This document shows, in pieces, positions 62,824-64,000 of a stretch of DNA of 64,000 nt. The position numbers were made by a program, and so were the translations under genes. Within the stretch, counting starts at the first letter, position 1. The number at the start of each line of letters is the position of its first letter. A model generated the notes under the pieces. That model saw nothing but the letters and a program-made list of their open reading frames with translations, searched no databases and was not told the DNA's origin. The DNA is taken from contig NC_065872.1 in the NCBI RefSeq assembly GCF_933775445.1, positions 23,188,001-23,252,000 on the forward strand, in the 5' to 3' direction. This DNA is from Argentina anserina. Taxonomy: Eukaryota > Streptophyta > Magnoliopsida > Rosales > Rosaceae.

Positions 62824-63181
62824 TCACGTTCTAACCTATCTCTGATTACCAACTTGATACGAAAGACTTCAACGTTATTATCTGCGGAATCGAAAAACAA
62901 CCTCAAACTCACACACACAAGTATTTAGGTCGAAAAAAGTATTCTTATCTTATTATTGTGCTTAAAGGTTACAATCTCAGTGGTCTAAGCCTTTGCTACA
63001 ATAACACTAACTGTTTCGCTCTAGATTTGGCTCTAGGCCTGAACCCACTATTTATAGTCTAAAACTCTATAAATCCTAATCCAACTAGAAGACTACTCTT
63101 TATCCTAATTAGACTACCTATTCCTTTTCTAATTAGAAAAGGAATCATAATTCCTAAAAGCTAAAGGATACACCCGTATCA

Positions 63182-63421
63182 TTAAAACCCCATCTCTCCG
63201 CTTTTCCAACAAATCCTCATCCCTCCCTTTAATTCATTCATACTATTCTCTTACTCGATTTCACCTACAACGCATTCATGATGCTAACATGAAGGAATAA
63301 TCCTGATTTAATCGATGGTGGTGGTGGTGAGATTAGATTGAATAATACCAGCACACTTCTTGATGACAATTTTTCTTTAAGGCAGTATCCAGATCTTCTA
63401 AGACATGATGGAGACTGATTC
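63182..63421. other. Spacer between two retroelements
   Basis: No gene; a GGTGGTGGTGGT run lies at about 63316-63327. Confidence 0.5.
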
Positions 63422-63684
63422 TGTAATATCCCACATCGGCCAACAAAGAGGGGGTGATGTGCCTTATATGTACATGCCCACCTCCATCTAACACGAGGCC
63501 TTTTGGGGGCTCAATGGCTTCGGAGGAGATTGGAACTCTGAAATTAAGCCTGCTCGGGCTAGAACAATCCCAGGATGGGTGACCTACTGGGAAGTTGCTT
63601 GTGAGCTCCTAGAAACAAAACCGTGAGGGCTATGCCCAAAGCGGACAACATCGTGTTACGGCGGAGCGGTTCCGGGATGTGACA
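63422..63684 (+). repeat. Cassandra 5' LTR with 5S-like core
   Basis: All three internal control boxes of a 5S gene can be traced (roughly 63530-63605), including an intact GGATGGGTGACC box C. Confidence 0.9.
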
Positions 63685-63759
63685 ATTTGGTATCAGAGCC
63701 ACTCTGTCGTGTGGTGCGAGTGTGCCGACGAGGACTTCGGACTCCCAATGGGGGTGAAT

Positions 63760-64000
63760 TGTAATATCCCACATCGGCCAACGAAGAGGGGGTGATGTGC
63801 CTTATATGTACATGCCCACCTCCATCTAACACGAGGGTTTTTGGGGGCTCAATGGCTTCAAAGGAGATTGGAACTCCGAAGTTAAGCTTGCTCGGGCTAG
63901 GAGTGAACTACTAGGAAGTTGCTCGTGAGCTCCCATAAACAAAATCGTGAGGGCTATGCGCAAAGCGGACAATATTCATGTTACGTCGGACCGGTTCCGG
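63760..64000 (+). repeat. Cassandra 3' LTR, box C damaged, truncated by window
   Basis: It aligns with LTR 1, but the stretch AGAACAATCCCAGGATGGGTGACCT is replaced by AGGAGTGAACT (about 63898-63910), removing most of box C. About nine terminal bases lie beyond the window. Confidence 0.85.

Larger units (their letters stand above)
61358..63181 (-). mobile_element. Gag-only relic of a Ty3-type LTR element
   Basis: Minus strand. The 5' LTR is 62855-63181 (TGATACGGGTG...CGTATCA). The 3' LTR is 61358-61665 and lacks about the first 60 bp of the 5' LTR; there it joins directly to gag, so a deletion removed pol together with the start of this LTR. TTGGTAATCAGAG after the 5' LTR resembles the tRNA-Met primer site TGGTATCAGAG with one extra base. 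TTAA flanks both ends (61354-61357 and 63182-63185), at best a partial target duplication. Confidence 0.75.
63422..64000 (+). mobile_element. Cassandra TRIM (5S-rRNA-like LTRs), cut by window end
   Basis: LTR 1 is 63422-63684 (TGTAATATCCCACATCGG...GGGATGTGACA, 263 bp). TGGTATCAGAGCC at 63688-63700 is the tRNA-Met primer site. After a 75-bp interior ending in a GGGGGTGAAT tract, LTR 2 starts at 63760 and runs past 64000. Within LTR 1, 63525-63610 carries the conserved parts of plant 5S rRNA genes: GGAACTCTGAAATTAAGC (box A region), GCTCGGGCTAG and CAGGATGGGTGACC (box C), then TGGGAAGTTGCTTGTG. These features define Cassandra, whose LTRs contain pol III 5S promoters. It encodes no protein. Confidence 0.93.

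Overview
This is nuclear DNA of a flowering plant, almost certainly a eudicot. The evidence is spliced plant genes (a class III peroxidase and a PSY-type sulfated-peptide precursor), Athila-type Ty3 retrotransposons primed by tRNA-Asp, a Cassandra TRIM with 5S-like LTRs, plant LINEs (DUF4283 ORF1), and MULE and hAT DNA transposons. Some element styles recall Rosaceae, but that is only an impression. No tRNA, rRNA, CRISPR or bacterial-type feature was seen.

Layout. 1-9.4 kb: a (GA)50 microsatellite, a MULE-type MITE with a perfect 9-bp target duplication, and a triple nest in which a LINE ORF1 relic is split by a solo LTR (TSD GCCTA) that is itself split by another solo LTR. 9.4-13.8 kb: a complete-ended hAT element (TSD ACCTCATC) with a decayed TTF-type transposase. 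15.1-26.0 kb: another triple nest, a partial LTR holding a MULE-type minisatellite element (9-bp TSD, with an empty-site paralogue inside this window) that holds a young gag-only Athila-like LTR element (TSD ACTGT). 26.0-30.0 kb: a LINE fragment, a 0.9-kb TRIM and a GTGTCC-rich TIR element.

31.2-44.8 kb: a class III peroxidase gene (peroxidase 44/57-like) disabled twice, by a one-base frameshift after its signal peptide and by a 12.5-kb Athila retrotransposon in exon 2 (TSD CATGT). The Athila element carries a 50-bp copy of the host exon just inside its 5' LTR, where its primer binding site should be. 46.2-53.7 kb: a second GTGTCC-type TIR element (9-bp TSD), a short LINE-derived insertion (18-bp TSD), a palindromic MITE, and a second LINE-derived insertion (13-bp TSD) split by a 2.95-kb solo LTR.

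54.07-54.53 kb: a small three-exon gene for a PSY-family secreted peptide, the only gene here that looks intact. 55.0-64.0 kb: a degraded Ty1/copia element, an unassigned stretch with a 70-codon open fragment, a gag-only Ty3-like relic and, at the right edge, a Cassandra TRIM. Apart from the PSY gene, the window is a record of nested transposition; the useful information lies in the junctions, which give insertion order and show one unusual rearrangement in the Athila element.
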